A stretch of 64,000 bases of DNA from Persicitalea sp963803495 (GCA_963803495.1 CAWDMP010000002.1:1488001-1552000); one strand, 5' to 3'. Counted from the stretch's first letter, positions 20,710 through 30,003 are shown. Translations and numbers: made by a program. The notes: generated by a model not told the origin, from the sequence alone.

Positions 20710-22517
20710 AGTACCTGCTGTCTCTATTGGTTTTGGTCCAATTCCAAGCTTTGGCGCAGGAAGTACCCCTCGGCGGTTGGCAAACGCATTTCAGCTACCA
20801 GTCGGCCCGGCGGGTGGTGCAGGTACAGGATCGCTTCTATTGTGCCACTTACAATGGACTTTTCAGCTATCGCCCCATCGACGACAGCACCACCGTTTAT
20901 TCCAAAATAAACGGCCTGCACGACACCGGCGTCAGTAGTCTGGCCTACGACCCCGCAGGTCGCTTGCTAATGCTCAGCTACCGCAATGGTAATCTCGATC
21001 TGCTGACGCTTGACGAAAACGGAATTCCAAAACAAATCGACGAGTGGCCCCTCCTCCGCGATGCACCCAACCTACCCCCAAACCGCCGAAGTACCCAACT
21101 TGTGTTCCGCAACGGCCTGTTCTATCTAAGTACCTCATTCGGCGTGGTAGTACTCGGTCCTGCACGGCGTGAAGTACGCGAGACCTACCGCAACATCGGC
21201 CCTGGTGGTACCGAAGCGGCGGTTTATGGCCTGGTATTTTCGGCGGATAGTATTTACGCCAGCACCTCCCAAGGCATCCTGAAAAGCGCAGCGGACGACA
21301 ATACCAATCGCCAGTTTTATGGCAACTGGCAGGCCGTACCTACCCCTTTCGAAACCAGAACCGTAGCATTTTTTGCCGGAAACCTTTACGCTGGCTTTCC
21401 CGGGAAAGGGATATTTCGACGCACCAACGGTACCTGGCAAATCGTGTATCCTTCGGGAAGTACCTACTATCGATTTGAGGTTATAAATAATAGATTGATC
21501 GCTACGCTCGACGGCCGCGTGGTTACGCTCAGCGCGCAGGACCAGGCCACGGCCTTCCGTGATCCGCTGTTGGCCGCGCCCCAAGACGCCACGCTCGACG
21601 CCGCGAATAATCTGTGGGTAGCCGACGCCAAAAACGGGCTGGTTAGTAACTTTCGGGGCGAGTACCAATCGTTCATGCCCGCAGCGGGCGACACCACGAT
21701 CACCGATCGCGCCGATTCCGTAGTCGTGGACCGCGACGGGCTGCAATGGATTCGACTACCGAGAAGTTTGGGCGGTGGTATCTTGGTGAAAGATTCCGGT
21801 TCCCAACAGCAGCGGTACCTGTCCGCCTCGCCCAATAACGGCGGGCTACCTTCTTCGCGGATCAATAGCCTCTCGCTCGACCGCGACGGGCGCATTTGGT
21901 TTGCGGCCGAGGGCGGCGTGGGGTACTTCGCGCCGGAAGGCGTGCTGTCGGGTGGCGCGGTCAACGCAGTCTTCCCGCTGTTTGAGCAAAGGCGCTTGCT
22001 TCGCGACGCGTTCAGCACAGCCATCGTGACCGAGCCCGGCAACCGCAAATGGGTCGGGACGCGCAATGGGTTATACCTGTTCAGCGCCGATGGTACCCGG
22101 CTAATCCGGCAGTTCGATACCAAGAACAGTCCGCTGCCTTCGGACCAAGTCCTGGCGCTGAGATTCGACGCCGCAGCCGGGCGGCTGTTTGTCGACACGG
22201 CCAATGGTATGGTGTCGTACCGCAGCGATGCCACGGCTGCTGGCGCTAGTTTGCAGGATGTTACGATTTTCCCCAACCCCGTTCGTCCCGGTTATGCGGG
22301 GGTTGTCGGACTCAAAGGACTTGTAGACCAAACGGTGGTGAAAATCACGGATTTAGCCGGAAGGCTCGTGTACGAAACCCGTTCCGAGGGCGGTACTGCC
22401 ACCTGGAATCTGCTGGATTATACCGGTCGCCGGGTGCGCGCGGGGATTTATTTAGTAGTTTTGATCGCGTCAGATGGTTCCGAAAGTCTGGTCGGGAAAT
22501 TGGCTGTGGTTGAATGA
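20706..22517 (+). CDS. porZ: Type IX secretion system protein PorZ
   Basis: The 603-residue protein starts with a signal peptide (to about residue 17, ALAQ). Two seven-bladed propellers follow, beginning GGWQTHFSYQSARRV and NGLFSY, then SKINGLHDTGVSSLAYDP, which is the PorZ N-terminal signature. The last 85 residues are a type IX sorting domain (FPNPVRPGY through LAGRLVYETRS to LVGKLAVVE). In Porphyromonas PorZ sits on the cell surface and supplies anionic lipopolysaccharide to the PorU sortase attachment complex. Its presence indicates a working type IX system in this organism. Confidence 0.88.
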   Translation: MKYLLSLLVLVQFQALAQEVPLGGWQTHFSYQSARRVVQVQDRFYCATYNGLFSYRPIDDSTTVYSKINGLHDTGVSSLAYDPAGRLLMLSYRNGNLDLLTLDENGIPKQIDEWPLLRDAPNLPPNRRSTQLVFRNGLFYLSTSFGVVVLGPARREVRETYRNIGPGGTEAAVYGLVFSADSIYASTSQGILKSAADDNTNRQFYGNWQAVPTPFETRTVAFFAGNLYAGFPGKGIFRRTNGTWQIVYPSGSTYYRFEVINNRLIATLDGRVVTLSAQDQATAFRDPLLAAPQDATLDAANNLWVADAKNGLVSNFRGEYQSFMPAAGDTTITDRADSVVVDRDGLQWIRLPRSLGGGILVKDSGSQQQRYLSASPNNGGLPSSRINSLSLDRDGRIWFAAEGGVGYFAPEGVLSGGAVNAVFPLFEQRRLLRDAFSTAIVTEPGNRKWVGTRNGLYLFSADGTRLIRQFDTKNSPLPSDQVLALRFDAAAGRLFVDTANGMVSYRSDATAAGASLQDVTIFPNPVRPGYAGVVGLKGLVDQTVVKITDLAGRLVYETRSEGGTATWNLLDYTGRRVRAGIYLVVLIASDGSESLVGKLAVVE

Positions 22518-22591
22518 CTGCTTTCGCGTATTGGGCATCGCTATCAGGCGCAACAAATAGATTGCTTTAGCGCGTTAGACGCGGTCGGCCA

Positions 22592-22614
22592 GACGCGATA
22601 AATCGCGTCTCTAC
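22592..22614. repeat. 23-bp palindrome-containing repeat, copy 2
   Basis: Exact second copy of the unit at 1409-1431, here in the porZ-udk spacer 14 bp before the udk start. A degenerate half-copy (GCGTTAGACGCGGTCGG) precedes it. Confidence 0.6.
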
Positions 22615-22628
22615 ACTTTTTTTGATTT

Positions 22629-23243
22629 ATGAACCCTCCCTTTATCGTCGGCATTACGGGCGGCAGCGCTTCGGGCAAAACGTTTTTCATGAAGGAGTTG
22701 CTGGCTCGTTTCGGCGCGGACGAGATTTGCCATATCTCGCAGGATAATTACTACCGCCCGATTCACGAGATTCCCAAGGACGAAAACGGGGTGGAAAATT
22801 TCGACTTACCCGAGACGATCGACCACCAACTTTTCGCCCGGCACATCGCCGAGCTACGGGCCGGAAAAGTAGTGAAGCAAAAAGAATATACGTTCAATAA
22901 CGCGTCGGTCGAGCCTAACATACTGACGTTCACACCCAAGCCCATCTACATCGTAGAGGGTCTGTTTGTTTTCTATTTCCCCGAAATAGCCAAGCTCATC
23001 GACCTAAAAATATTCGTCGACGCCAAGGAGCACGTCAAAATCAAGCGGCGCATCATCCGCGACAACAGCGAGCGCGGCTACGACCTCGAAGACGTCCTGT
23101 ACCGCTGGGAACACCACGTCGCGCCCACCTACGACAAGTACATCAAACCCCTCCGCTCCGAGGCCGACGTCATCATCAACAACCACGCAGATTTCGACCG
23201 TGGACTGGATGTCGTAGTAGCGTATCTGAAAACGAAAGTGTAA
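22629..23243 (+). CDS. udk: Uridine kinase
   Basis: The 204-residue protein has the P-loop GGSASGKT near residue 11, the catalytic ISQDNYYRP segment, NFDLPETIDHQLF and YIVEGLFVFY. It phosphorylates uridine or cytidine to the monophosphate in pyrimidine salvage. The length and motifs are standard. A terminator begins 6 bp after the stop. Confidence 0.94.
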   Translation: MNPPFIVGITGGSASGKTFFMKELLARFGADEICHISQDNYYRPIHEIPKDENGVENFDLPETIDHQLFARHIAELRAGKVVKQKEYTFNNASVEPNILTFTPKPIYIVEGLFVFYFPEIAKLIDLKIFVDAKEHVKIKRRIIRDNSERGYDLEDVLYRWEHHVAPTYDKYIKPLRSEADVIINNHADFDRGLDVVVAYLKTKV

Positions 23244-23249
23244 TGTGGT

Positions 23250-23270
23250 ACGGGCGTCTCGCCCGTTTTT
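23250..23270 (+). terminator. Rho-independent terminator after udk
   Basis: A perfect 7-bp stem ACGGGCG / CGCCCGT with a TCT loop is followed by TTTT, immediately after the udk stop. Confidence 0.85.
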
Positions 23271-23338
23271 CGGATTAGCTATCCTACGCCTAATCATCTA
23301 TTTTTGAGAAAAAGAGAAATTAAACTCAAAACCCCGCC

Positions 23339-23554
23339 ATGGAAAATACAATGCTCATAGAATTGATCGATCAAAGAGCAGCAGGACTCTTGCGAGAACT
23401 TGAAGAATTGCATTTGATAAAAGTGATACGAGATAACGTTCCTATTCCCAAAACCAATCTTTCTGATAAGTACCGCGGTATTATCAGTCAGGAGCAGGGT
23501 AAAGAATTGAAGCAGCATATCGATCAAATGCGGGGAGAATGGAGCAATATTTGA
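23339..23554 (+). CDS. Putative antitoxin of a PIN-domain pair
   Basis: The 71-residue protein is charged and helical (LIDQRAAGLLRELEELHLIKVI), typical in size for antitoxins. Its 3' end overlaps the following PIN toxin gene by 16 bp. I do not recognise its DNA-binding family; the call rests on size and context. Confidence 0.7.
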   Translation: MENTMLIELIDQRAAGLLRELEELHLIKVIRDNVPIPKTNLSDKYRGIISQEQGKELKQHIDQMRGEWSNI

Positions 23555-23922
23555 TCGATACAAATTCAGTTTCCGATTATTTCTCCGGCGCTTTTTCGAG
23601 TAAAGGATTCCTGTTCATGGACAGCGTTTTCGACGCAATTCCTATAATTTCGATCATCACCGAGATCGAGCTATTGTGCTGGAAGACAGAAGATTCAATT
23701 GAAAACAAAGTTCAGAGTTTCATGAGCGATAGCATCACTCTGGAAATAAATAAGGAAGTGGTAGAGAAATCTGTATCGTTGAGGAGGCACAAAAAGGTCA
23801 AAACCCCCGACGCTATTATTGTCGACACCGCATTGGCGTACGGGTACACGTTAGTGACGAATATCGAAAAGGATTTTATTGGAATCGAGGGATTGAGGAT
23901 TGTCAATCCGATGAAAATTTAA
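23539..23922 (+). CDS. PIN-domain ribonuclease toxin (VapC-like)
   Basis: The 127-residue protein has PIN-domain features: the first acidic residue in YLIDTNSVSDYF (Asp8), a Glu in ITEIELL, Asp in KTPDAIIVDTAL, and the closing VTNIEKDF. PIN toxins cleave RNA using magnesium held by these acids. It overlaps its antitoxin by 16 bp. GC is lower than in surrounding housekeeping genes, in keeping with an acquired cassette. Confidence 0.85.
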   Translation: MEQYLIDTNSVSDYFSGAFSSKGFLFMDSVFDAIPIISIITEIELLCWKTEDSIENKVQSFMSDSITLEINKEVVEKSVSLRRHKKVKTPDAIIVDTALAYGYTLVTNIEKDFIGIEGLRIVNPMKI

Positions 23923-24079
23923 GTTTATTTTTAAAAAGCCATCTCTGGACGAAAACTCTATTGCGGCTAATCTTTTAGGAAGTCGCGCCTTCATCCCAAA
24001 TATCCCTCCATTCACGTCATTTTTCCCCGGCGCGTTTTAGCAAAGCGTAGTTTTGGTACAAATCAAAATCAAAACCGCC

Positions 24080-25651
24080 ATGCGCCCTATCGACACTATC
24101 CGCCGCTACGAACTTTTCATCGTCCTAGGCGCCGCTGCGGCCTACGTCCTACGCCGCCTGTTCGAGTTGGCAAATAACTTCAGCTTCGACATCCGTAGTG
24201 CTCACATTGACGGCGTGAGAAATGTGACCATTCTGCGTGATCTAGCTTCATTTGACTATAATCAGAACGTCATTTTCCCTATGGTGGCTGGAGCTACCCT
24301 ATTTATGGCAGCTTGGTACGTATTTCATTATTACGCTTTTCCTCGCATCAAAGATAGGGTGTACGACTCTCAAACTAAATGGTTTATCGCTTTCGCTATT
24401 GGCCTTACGCTCGGCAGCATTTCCCTATACAGTTTTTTTCGGCGAACGATAGGCATCCGGCGCAATGACGAAGGGCAAATGATCGGATTCCGAGTGAACG
24501 CCTCTGATCTTTTTAATTTTTCTACGAGTTTCTTGGCCATAGTAACGTGCCTATTCCTCTACGAAGCAGTTGCTCAGGTATACTACCGCACCAGTGAGCT
24601 GTATGAACAGAAAGGGCAGTCAAGACACAGGGACTTGCAATATTTGCTATTGATCGCAATCGTTTTCCTTCTGATTTGGGGGACTTTCTTCGGTAGTATC
24701 GCTAGTATCGGAATGGGGGACGGAAGAGTAATCATTAGCCTGATAGTCGTTGCACTTATGGTGTTTTTCCATTACGTCTTTTATCGGTACCTGATTCCTT
24801 ATTTTGATAAACGAGTACCCGACCCCCATTCCGAGACGTACTACGCTTCGTTGTTAGTCATATACATTGCAACTAGTATAGCTTTAGCCTTTATTTGGGC
24901 GCTAGTTGCGGTGGGTGGTTTTCGTTTAGCAGACGCTCCCGAGATTTTTCTTGTTTTATTCATATTGCCAAGTTCCGTGGGGCTGGTAACGGTCATAATA
25001 AGGCGCCTCTCTTTCGCAGAAACCCACCAACTCCAAACCCAAGTACTTCGCAAAACCACCGAACTCGATACGCTCCGCTCGCAAGTCAATCCGCATTTTT
25101 TGTTCAACGCACTTAACACTTTGTACGCAATAGCATTAAAGGAAAATGGAAATAAAACAGCAAATGGTATCCAGAAACTCGGCGATATGATGCGCTTCAT
25201 GCTACACGAAAACAACCAAGAACGCATACCGTTACGAAAGGAAATCGAGTACCTGCACAATTTTCTAGACTTACAGCGTATGCGGCTGGATGAAGGCCAC
25301 AAGATCGAGATTCGAGTCAATATTCAGGAGCCGGAGACAGAGCGGTACCTGGCCCCGATGTTGCTGAACCCTTTTTTAGAAAACGCCTTCAAACACGGCA
25401 TCAGCTTGCGGGAGCCCTCCTGGATCTTCATAACGATGACGCTGGATAGTACGAAACTTTACTTCAAAGTACACAACAGTCTGCACCAAAAAAAGGGTGA
25501 GGACCCGGAAAAAAACGCCTCGGGACTTGGGCTAAAAAATGTGCGCAAGCGGCTGGATTTGCTCTATCTTAACCGCTACACTCTCGATATTCAGGCTACG
25601 GAACAGGATTATTTCGTATCATTAATTTTAGAAATAGATTCTGTCGCATGA
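24080..25651 (+). CDS. LytS-type sensor histidine kinase
   Basis: I prefer the ATG at 24080 (MRPIDTIRRYELF) over an upstream TTG at 24053; the protein is about 523 residues. The N-terminal 320 residues hold about seven hydrophobic helices, consistent with an integral membrane sensor. The kinase core has the family His motif SQVNPHFLFNALNTLYAIA, then FLDLQRMRL, an N-box-like LLNPFLENAFKHG and a GLGLKNVRKRL ATP-lid motif. Its stop overlaps the response regulator start by four bases. Confidence 0.93.
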   Translation: MRPIDTIRRYELFIVLGAAAAYVLRRLFELANNFSFDIRSAHIDGVRNVTILRDLASFDYNQNVIFPMVAGATLFMAAWYVFHYYAFPRIKDRVYDSQTKWFIAFAIGLTLGSISLYSFFRRTIGIRRNDEGQMIGFRVNASDLFNFSTSFLAIVTCLFLYEAVAQVYYRTSELYEQKGQSRHRDLQYLLLIAIVFLLIWGTFFGSIASIGMGDGRVIISLIVVALMVFFHYVFYRYLIPYFDKRVPDPHSETYYASLLVIYIATSIALAFIWALVAVGGFRLADAPEIFLVLFILPSSVGLVTVIIRRLSFAETHQLQTQVLRKTTELDTLRSQVNPHFLFNALNTLYAIALKENGNKTANGIQKLGDMMRFMLHENNQERIPLRKEIEYLHNFLDLQRMRLDEGHKIEIRVNIQEPETERYLAPMLLNPFLENAFKHGISLREPSWIFITMTLDSTKLYFKVHNSLHQKKGEDPEKNASGLGLKNVRKRLDLLYLNRYTLDIQATEQDYFVSLILEIDSVA

Positions 25652-26361
25652 CGCTTTCCGCCATTGCTATCGACGACGAACCCCGCGCCCTGGAAGTGAT
25701 TCAGATGCACGCCGCTAAGGTACCCTTCCTGGAACTGACCGCTACTTTCACCGATGCGTTCGAGGCGATTCCGCATTTGCAGGACCATCCGATCGACCTG
25801 CTTTTTTTGGACATAAAAATGCCTGACATATCGGGGATCGAGTTTCTGGATTGTCTGCAAAAGGTGCCGATGGTCATCTTCTCTACGGCCTACTCAGAAT
25901 TTGCGGTGAAGGGTTTTGAACTCAACGCGGTCGATTATTTACTCAAACCCTACTCGCTGGCGCGGTTTGTTCAGGCTTGTAATAAAGCATTAGAAATAAA
26001 ACAGTTTCGCCAAACTAATATACCGGGAAGCACCGCATCGGACGATGTTTTTATTTTTGTAAAAACAGGCTACGAACAGGAAAAAGTTTTATTGAAAGAA
26101 ATCCTGTACCTAGAAGCTGAAGGCAATTATGTGAACTACGTACTATCAGATCGGCAGCTGCTTTGTCGGCAAAGTTTGGGCGATGCGTTATTATCGCTAC
26201 CAGAATCTGATTTCGTCAGGATTCACCGTTCTTTTGTAGTTGCCGTGAAGGAGATACAGAAAATAAACCGATACGGCGTTTGGATTGGAGAAAAGGAAGT
26301 ACCCGTTGGGGCGTCTTACGAAAATGAACTCAAATCACTCCGCTCAACTTCCCGAGGGTAA
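25648..26361 (+). CDS. LytTR-family response regulator
   Basis: The 237-residue protein has a receiver domain (IDDEPRALEVIQMHA, phosphoacceptor Asp in LLFLDIKMPDISG at about residue 55, and a conserved Lys in DYLLKPYSLARF). A LytTR DNA-binding domain follows (ILYLEAEGNYVNY, then VRIHRSFVVAVKEI). It overlaps the sensor kinase stop by four bases and is its obvious partner. The regulon cannot be read. Confidence 0.95.
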   Translation: MTLSAIAIDDEPRALEVIQMHAAKVPFLELTATFTDAFEAIPHLQDHPIDLLFLDIKMPDISGIEFLDCLQKVPMVIFSTAYSEFAVKGFELNAVDYLLKPYSLARFVQACNKALEIKQFRQTNIPGSTASDDVFIFVKTGYEQEKVLLKEILYLEAEGNYVNYVLSDRQLLCRQSLGDALLSLPESDFVRIHRSFVVAVKEIQKINRYGVWIGEKEVPVGASYENELKSLRSTSRG

Positions 26362-26401
26362 AGCGCCAGACGACCAGTCTTTCGGGAAGTTGTGGACCAA
26401 T

Positions 26402-27391
26402 TCAACCCCCAATCGCAATCATCGACCGATTGGTTTCATACTCCGCCTTCGCGCCTTTGTCGGCAAAATCGCTGTGGCCGCCATGCGCGAAATGCTTGGC
26501 CTGGAAATGGGAAAGAATAAGGCTTTTCACGTCTTCGCCGTTGCGCAAAGCGGTGAGCAAATCGGCTTCACCAGTATCGAAAAGGCAGTTTTTCAACTTG
26601 CCATCGGCGGTGAGGCGGATGCGGTTGCAGCCCGCGCAGAAATGGTTGGTGATGGTGCTGATGATGCCGAAGGTACCTTGCCCATTCGCGATGCGGAACG
26701 TGCGGGCTGTGTCGTGCGCCTCGCCCGGCAGGGCTTCAAATTCAAATTGTCCGCCGATGGTATCCAGCAATGTTTGGTAAGGTACCATCCGCGAAAAATC
26801 CCACTGGTTGCCGTTGAAGGGCATAAACTCGATAAACCGTACGTGCAGATTAGGCTGCTCGCGGGTCAGGGCCACGAAGTCGTTGACTTCCTCCACGTTC
26901 AGGTCGCGCATCACCACCATATTGAGCTTTACTACGAAGCCCTCGGCCAATAGGAGGTGAATATTGTCGAGCGTTTTCTTGAAATGATCGCGCTTGGTGA
27001 TGGTCTGAAAGCGCTCTTCCTGCAACGTGTCCAGACTAATATTCAGTGACCGAACGCCCGCCTCTTTAAACGTATCAATATACTTGTCCACAAAGACGGC
27101 ATTGGTGGTCAAAGTCAATTCGACGGGCAATCGACCCAGCGATGTCATGATGTCGCCAACGTCCTTCCGTACCAGCGGCTCGCCACCCGTGAGCCGGATT
27201 TTCTGCACGCCCATCTCGACAAAAACCCCCGCCAGCGTCCTGATTTCATCCGCCGACATCAGCCATTTGTTCGGCATGAACTGCATGTCCTCGTGTGGCA
27301 TGCAATAGTTGCAGCGCAGGTTGCACTTGTCCGTGAGCGAAATACGAAGGTAGGTGTGGGTACGGCCGAAGGTGTCGGTGATTCGAGTCAT
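26402..27391 (-). CDS. moaA: GTP 3',8-cyclase (molybdenum cofactor)
   Basis: The 329-residue radical-SAM enzyme has the CxxxCxxC cluster in DKCNLRCNYCM, GGEPLVRKD, and a C-terminal second 4Fe-4S site (FCAGCNRIRLTADGKLKNCLF, quoted as two Cys pairs). It converts GTP to 3',8-cyclo-7,8-dihydro-GTP, the first step of molybdenum cofactor synthesis. The second enzyme follows in the same direction upstream on this strand as a MoaC-MoaB fusion. The 3' end faces the response regulator gene with a 40-bp gap. Confidence 0.97.
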   Translation of the reverse strand: MTRITDTFGRTHTYLRISLTDKCNLRCNYCMPHEDMQFMPNKWLMSADEIRTLAGVFVEMGVQKIRLTGGEPLVRKDVGDIMTSLGRLPVELTLTTNAVFVDKYIDTFKEAGVRSLNISLDTLQEERFQTITKRDHFKKTLDNIHLLLAEGFVVKLNMVVMRDLNVEEVNDFVALTREQPNLHVRFIEFMPFNGNQWDFSRMVPYQTLLDTIGGQFEFEALPGEAHDTARTFRIANGQGTFGIISTITNHFCAGCNRIRLTADGKLKNCLFDTGEADLLTALRNGEDVKSLILSHFQAKHFAHGGHSDFADKGAKAEYETNRSMIAIGG

Positions 27392-27405
27392 GTTTTCGTT
27401 TATTT

Positions 27406-27482
27406 GTTTATGCGTTTATTTGTTTAGATGATGGAGTAGGCAAGAGCCAAAATCAACAAATAAACAGATAAACAAATAAACA
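27406..27482. repeat. Inverted arrays of a GTTTATTT-type octamer
   Basis: The moaA-moaCB spacer holds GTTTATTTGTTTATGCGTTTATTTGTTTA-type sequence on its left (about 27406-27427, two near-copies). The complementary motif AAATAAAC is repeated on its right (about 27455-27482). The two arms can pair around a 25-base centre, giving a long AT-rich hairpin. Confidence 0.7.
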
Positions 27483-27486
27483 ACCG

Positions 27487-28392
27487 TTAATGCTTTTGCC
27501 CCTCCATAACGCCAAAGACGTGCAGAACGTGCGGAAAGAGGGCATTCATGGTGTCGGTGACGCCACCGGGGCTGCCGGGCATGGTGATGACGAGCGTATT
27601 TTGGATCAAGCCGGCTACCGACCGCGAGAGCATCGAAGTCGGGATGCGCTCCTGGCCGTACTGACGGGCTACTTCGGTGATGCCGGGGATGGGGCGGTCG
27701 ATGAACTCGGCGACGGCCTCGGGCGTGACGTCGCGCGGAGAGAGTCCGGTGCCGCCCGTGAGCAGAATCATTCGGTAGTCGAGCGCTACCAAGCCTTTTA
27801 TTTTTTCCTGAATGCGGCTTTTCTCGTCGGGTACGATGCTGTAATCGCTCACTTCGATGGCGAAGGGTTGCAGCTTTTCGATGATTTTCTTGCCTGATTT
27901 ATCCTCGACCAAACCCTTGGCGATGCTATCGGAGCAAACGATCACCGCCGTTTTCAAGTCCGGCATCGTGGCTTTGCGGTCGCTCTTACCGCCTTTTTTC
28001 TCCAAGAGTTTAATACGGTGAATTTCGACGCCTTTGTCGATGGGCTTGAGCATATCGTACATCGTCAGCGCCACGACCGACGCGCCGTGCATGGCCTCCA
28101 CCTCCACGCCCGTCTTGTAAATCGTCTTGACGGTCATCTCGATCACGATCGACAAATCCTCGATGCGGTAGGCAATGCCCGTGTATTCGATGGGCAGCGG
28201 GTGGCAGTCGGGCAGCAGGTCGGGCGTTTTCTTGACGGCCAGAAATCCGGCCGCTTTTGCCATCTCGAATACGTCGCCTTTGGGTACCGTGCGCTCGCGG
28301 ATGGCGATGATGGTTTCGGGCTTACTTACCTTGACCGTCGCTTGCGCGGTGGCGATACGGAGGGTGTTGATTTTGTGGGTAATGTCGACCAT
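27487..28392 (-). CDS. moaCB: Bifunctional MoaC-MoaB fusion
   Basis: The 301-residue protein joins MoaC (residues about 1-155: LPDCHPLPIEYTGI, VEVEAMHGASVVALTMYDM) to a MoaB/MogA domain (about 155-301: IVCSDSIAKGLVEDKSG, LLTGGTGLSPRDVTPEA, MPGSPGGV). MoaC rearranges the cyclised GTP to cyclic pyranopterin monophosphate; MoaB/MogA adenylates molybdopterin before metal insertion. The two steps are not consecutive in the pathway, so the fusion links early and late stages. It lies upstream of moaA on the same strand. Confidence 0.95.
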   Translation of the reverse strand: MVDITHKINTLRIATAQATVKVSKPETIIAIRERTVPKGDVFEMAKAAGFLAVKKTPDLLPDCHPLPIEYTGIAYRIEDLSIVIEMTVKTIYKTGVEVEAMHGASVVALTMYDMLKPIDKGVEIHRIKLLEKKGGKSDRKATMPDLKTAVIVCSDSIAKGLVEDKSGKKIIEKLQPFAIEVSDYSIVPDEKSRIQEKIKGLVALDYRMILLTGGTGLSPRDVTPEAVAEFIDRPIPGITEVARQYGQERIPTSMLSRSVAGLIQNTLVITMPGSPGGVTDTMNALFPHVLHVFGVMEGQKH

Positions 28393-28659
28393 GAATCTTA
28401 TAAGTACTTTTACTGCTACCTATGGAAGCAAATCTTGAAATGAAGTTTTCTCATCGGGCCTGACGGGCAGGCGCACGAAGGCTTCGGCGGCTTTGGCCCC
28501 AATTTCCAGACCCCGAAAACTAGATATTAAATTTCTTGTTTTATATATGCATAAACCTTTTCATTAGCGAGTGGCGGTTACTAAGTTCTAAGTCCTCGCT
28601 TCTGACGAGGTCGGTTGTAGTCAAATGGTGATAGAGGTGGGCGAGTTTGCCTGGCTTTC
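28393..28659. other. Spacer with a short coding-like remnant
   Basis: On the minus strand about 28433-28520 reads GLEIGAKAAEAFVRLPVRPD followed by EKTSFQDLLP and a stop, with protein-like composition but no start codon or upstream continuation. It may be the 3' end of a gene lost by deletion upstream of moaCB. I do not recognise its family. The rest is AT-rich and unremarkable. Confidence 0.3.
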
Positions 28660-29973
28660 CTATTTTTTCACCATCTTTTGTTCAATAAACTCTTTGTGTC
28701 TTTTCATCTCTGTTCGCACTAGTTCATCAATTTCTACTTCGGTTAGTTGCTCGTCATAGCGTTTTTCCAGATTTGCTGGCTTGCGGTCTACCATCACAAA
28801 ATAACTTGTGGGACCAAGCATGATATCAATGCGAGTCATAAAATTGAAATTACCATATTCGGAATTGACAAATGCTTTGTAGTAATAGGACACACCAAAT
28901 TCAGTAGTATTTTGACTGATCTTGGTACTCAGAGTGGAAATTGCCCTTGAAAGATTGAAGGAAGCGAAATCATTGGAGGTAATCGCGTACTTTGATTCCA
29001 CATAAAATCTTTCAAATTTCTTTCCCTCCTCTGCAAACTTGTGAAACAGCGGCACTATGGAACTATCATAGAGAGTACGTATCAATTCTGCCGTTTTCTG
29101 AACCTCATAGGTACCTTGAGTCAATCGGCGCTCAAGTAATGCCAATTCTTTATCAAAATCATCCGGTTCTTCGATGCTTTCCCCCTTAGCGCCACGTATC
29201 ATTAGTTCAAGGGACTGCACCAGGTTTTTGGCAATATATGTCAAGAATGGCTCTATTATACTACTGTCTGCCTGACGCAGAGCAGACAGGTAGTTGCTTT
29301 TGTCCTGAGTCTTAATGATGACAGGCGGAAAGCCATGCTTCATCAAAATAAAATTCATCAAGATGCGCGCAGTTCTGCCGTTACCATCATCAAAAGGATG
29401 GATACGAATAAACTTGTAGTGAAACTCTGCTGATAAAAGAATTGGGTTTTGGTTCGCCGACGAGACTTTTTCCCGATACCACTGCAACAGATCATTCATC
29501 ATAGCGGGCGTTTCTTCGGGTGTGGAGAAATAAAATGTCGCTCCCGTAGAGGTCAGCACATGATTGGGTGAACTTTTATATTTTCCTATTTCTATCTTCT
29601 TTTTTGTTGGGGCACCTTCGGGCGTGATAGCGTCAACCCAATAAGATTCTTTGAGTAGTAACTGATGTAACTCTCGGATAAAAGTTTCTGTCAAAGGATA
29701 TTCACCAGTCACCCTTTCTGTTACCCATTCAATCGCTTCATTGTGGCCCTCTATTTCCAGATGATCTTTTAGTGGCTTGCCCTGCGCAGTGACGCCAAAG
29801 AGAAGCAGCGCTTTTGTTTCACCGTAGGTTAGCGAATTACCTTCCAGGTTATTAGAATGAAAATTCCAATCCAAGCGAAATTTCTGCATGATTCGAAGCT
29901 CTTGCTCCCTATCAAGGGGTCTCAAAATGTCTAGTTCTTCCTTTAAGGAGACAGCTTTTTTTATGAAATCCAT
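28660..29973 (-). CDS. Fic-domain protein adenylyltransferase
   Basis: The 437-residue protein carries the Fic active site HPFDDGNGRTAR (His192) and a self-inhibitory helix motif SNNLEG at residues 40-45, with Glu44 predicted to block ATP binding (class II arrangement). The C-terminal 200 residues are helical, including DFDKELALLERRLTQ. Fic enzymes attach AMP to hydroxyl side chains of target proteins; the target is unknown. It stands alone beside an IS element, and GC is lower than in neighbouring metabolic genes. Confidence 0.92.
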   Translation of the reverse strand: MDFIKKAVSLKEELDILRPLDREQELRIMQKFRLDWNFHSNNLEGNSLTYGETKALLLFGVTAQGKPLKDHLEIEGHNEAIEWVTERVTGEYPLTETFIRELHQLLLKESYWVDAITPEGAPTKKKIEIGKYKSSPNHVLTSTGATFYFSTPEETPAMMNDLLQWYREKVSSANQNPILLSAEFHYKFIRIHPFDDGNGRTARILMNFILMKHGFPPVIIKTQDKSNYLSALRQADSSIIEPFLTYIAKNLVQSLELMIRGAKGESIEEPDDFDKELALLERRLTQGTYEVQKTAELIRTLYDSSIVPLFHKFAEEGKKFERFYVESKYAITSNDFASFNLSRAISTLSTKISQNTTEFGVSYYYKAFVNSEYGNFNFMTRIDIMLGPTSYFVMVDRKPANLEKRYDEQLTEVEIDELVRTEMKRHKEFIEQKMVKK

Positions 29974-30003
29974 TCTTTGTCTTTCTACTTGTTAGCAAAT
30001 TTA

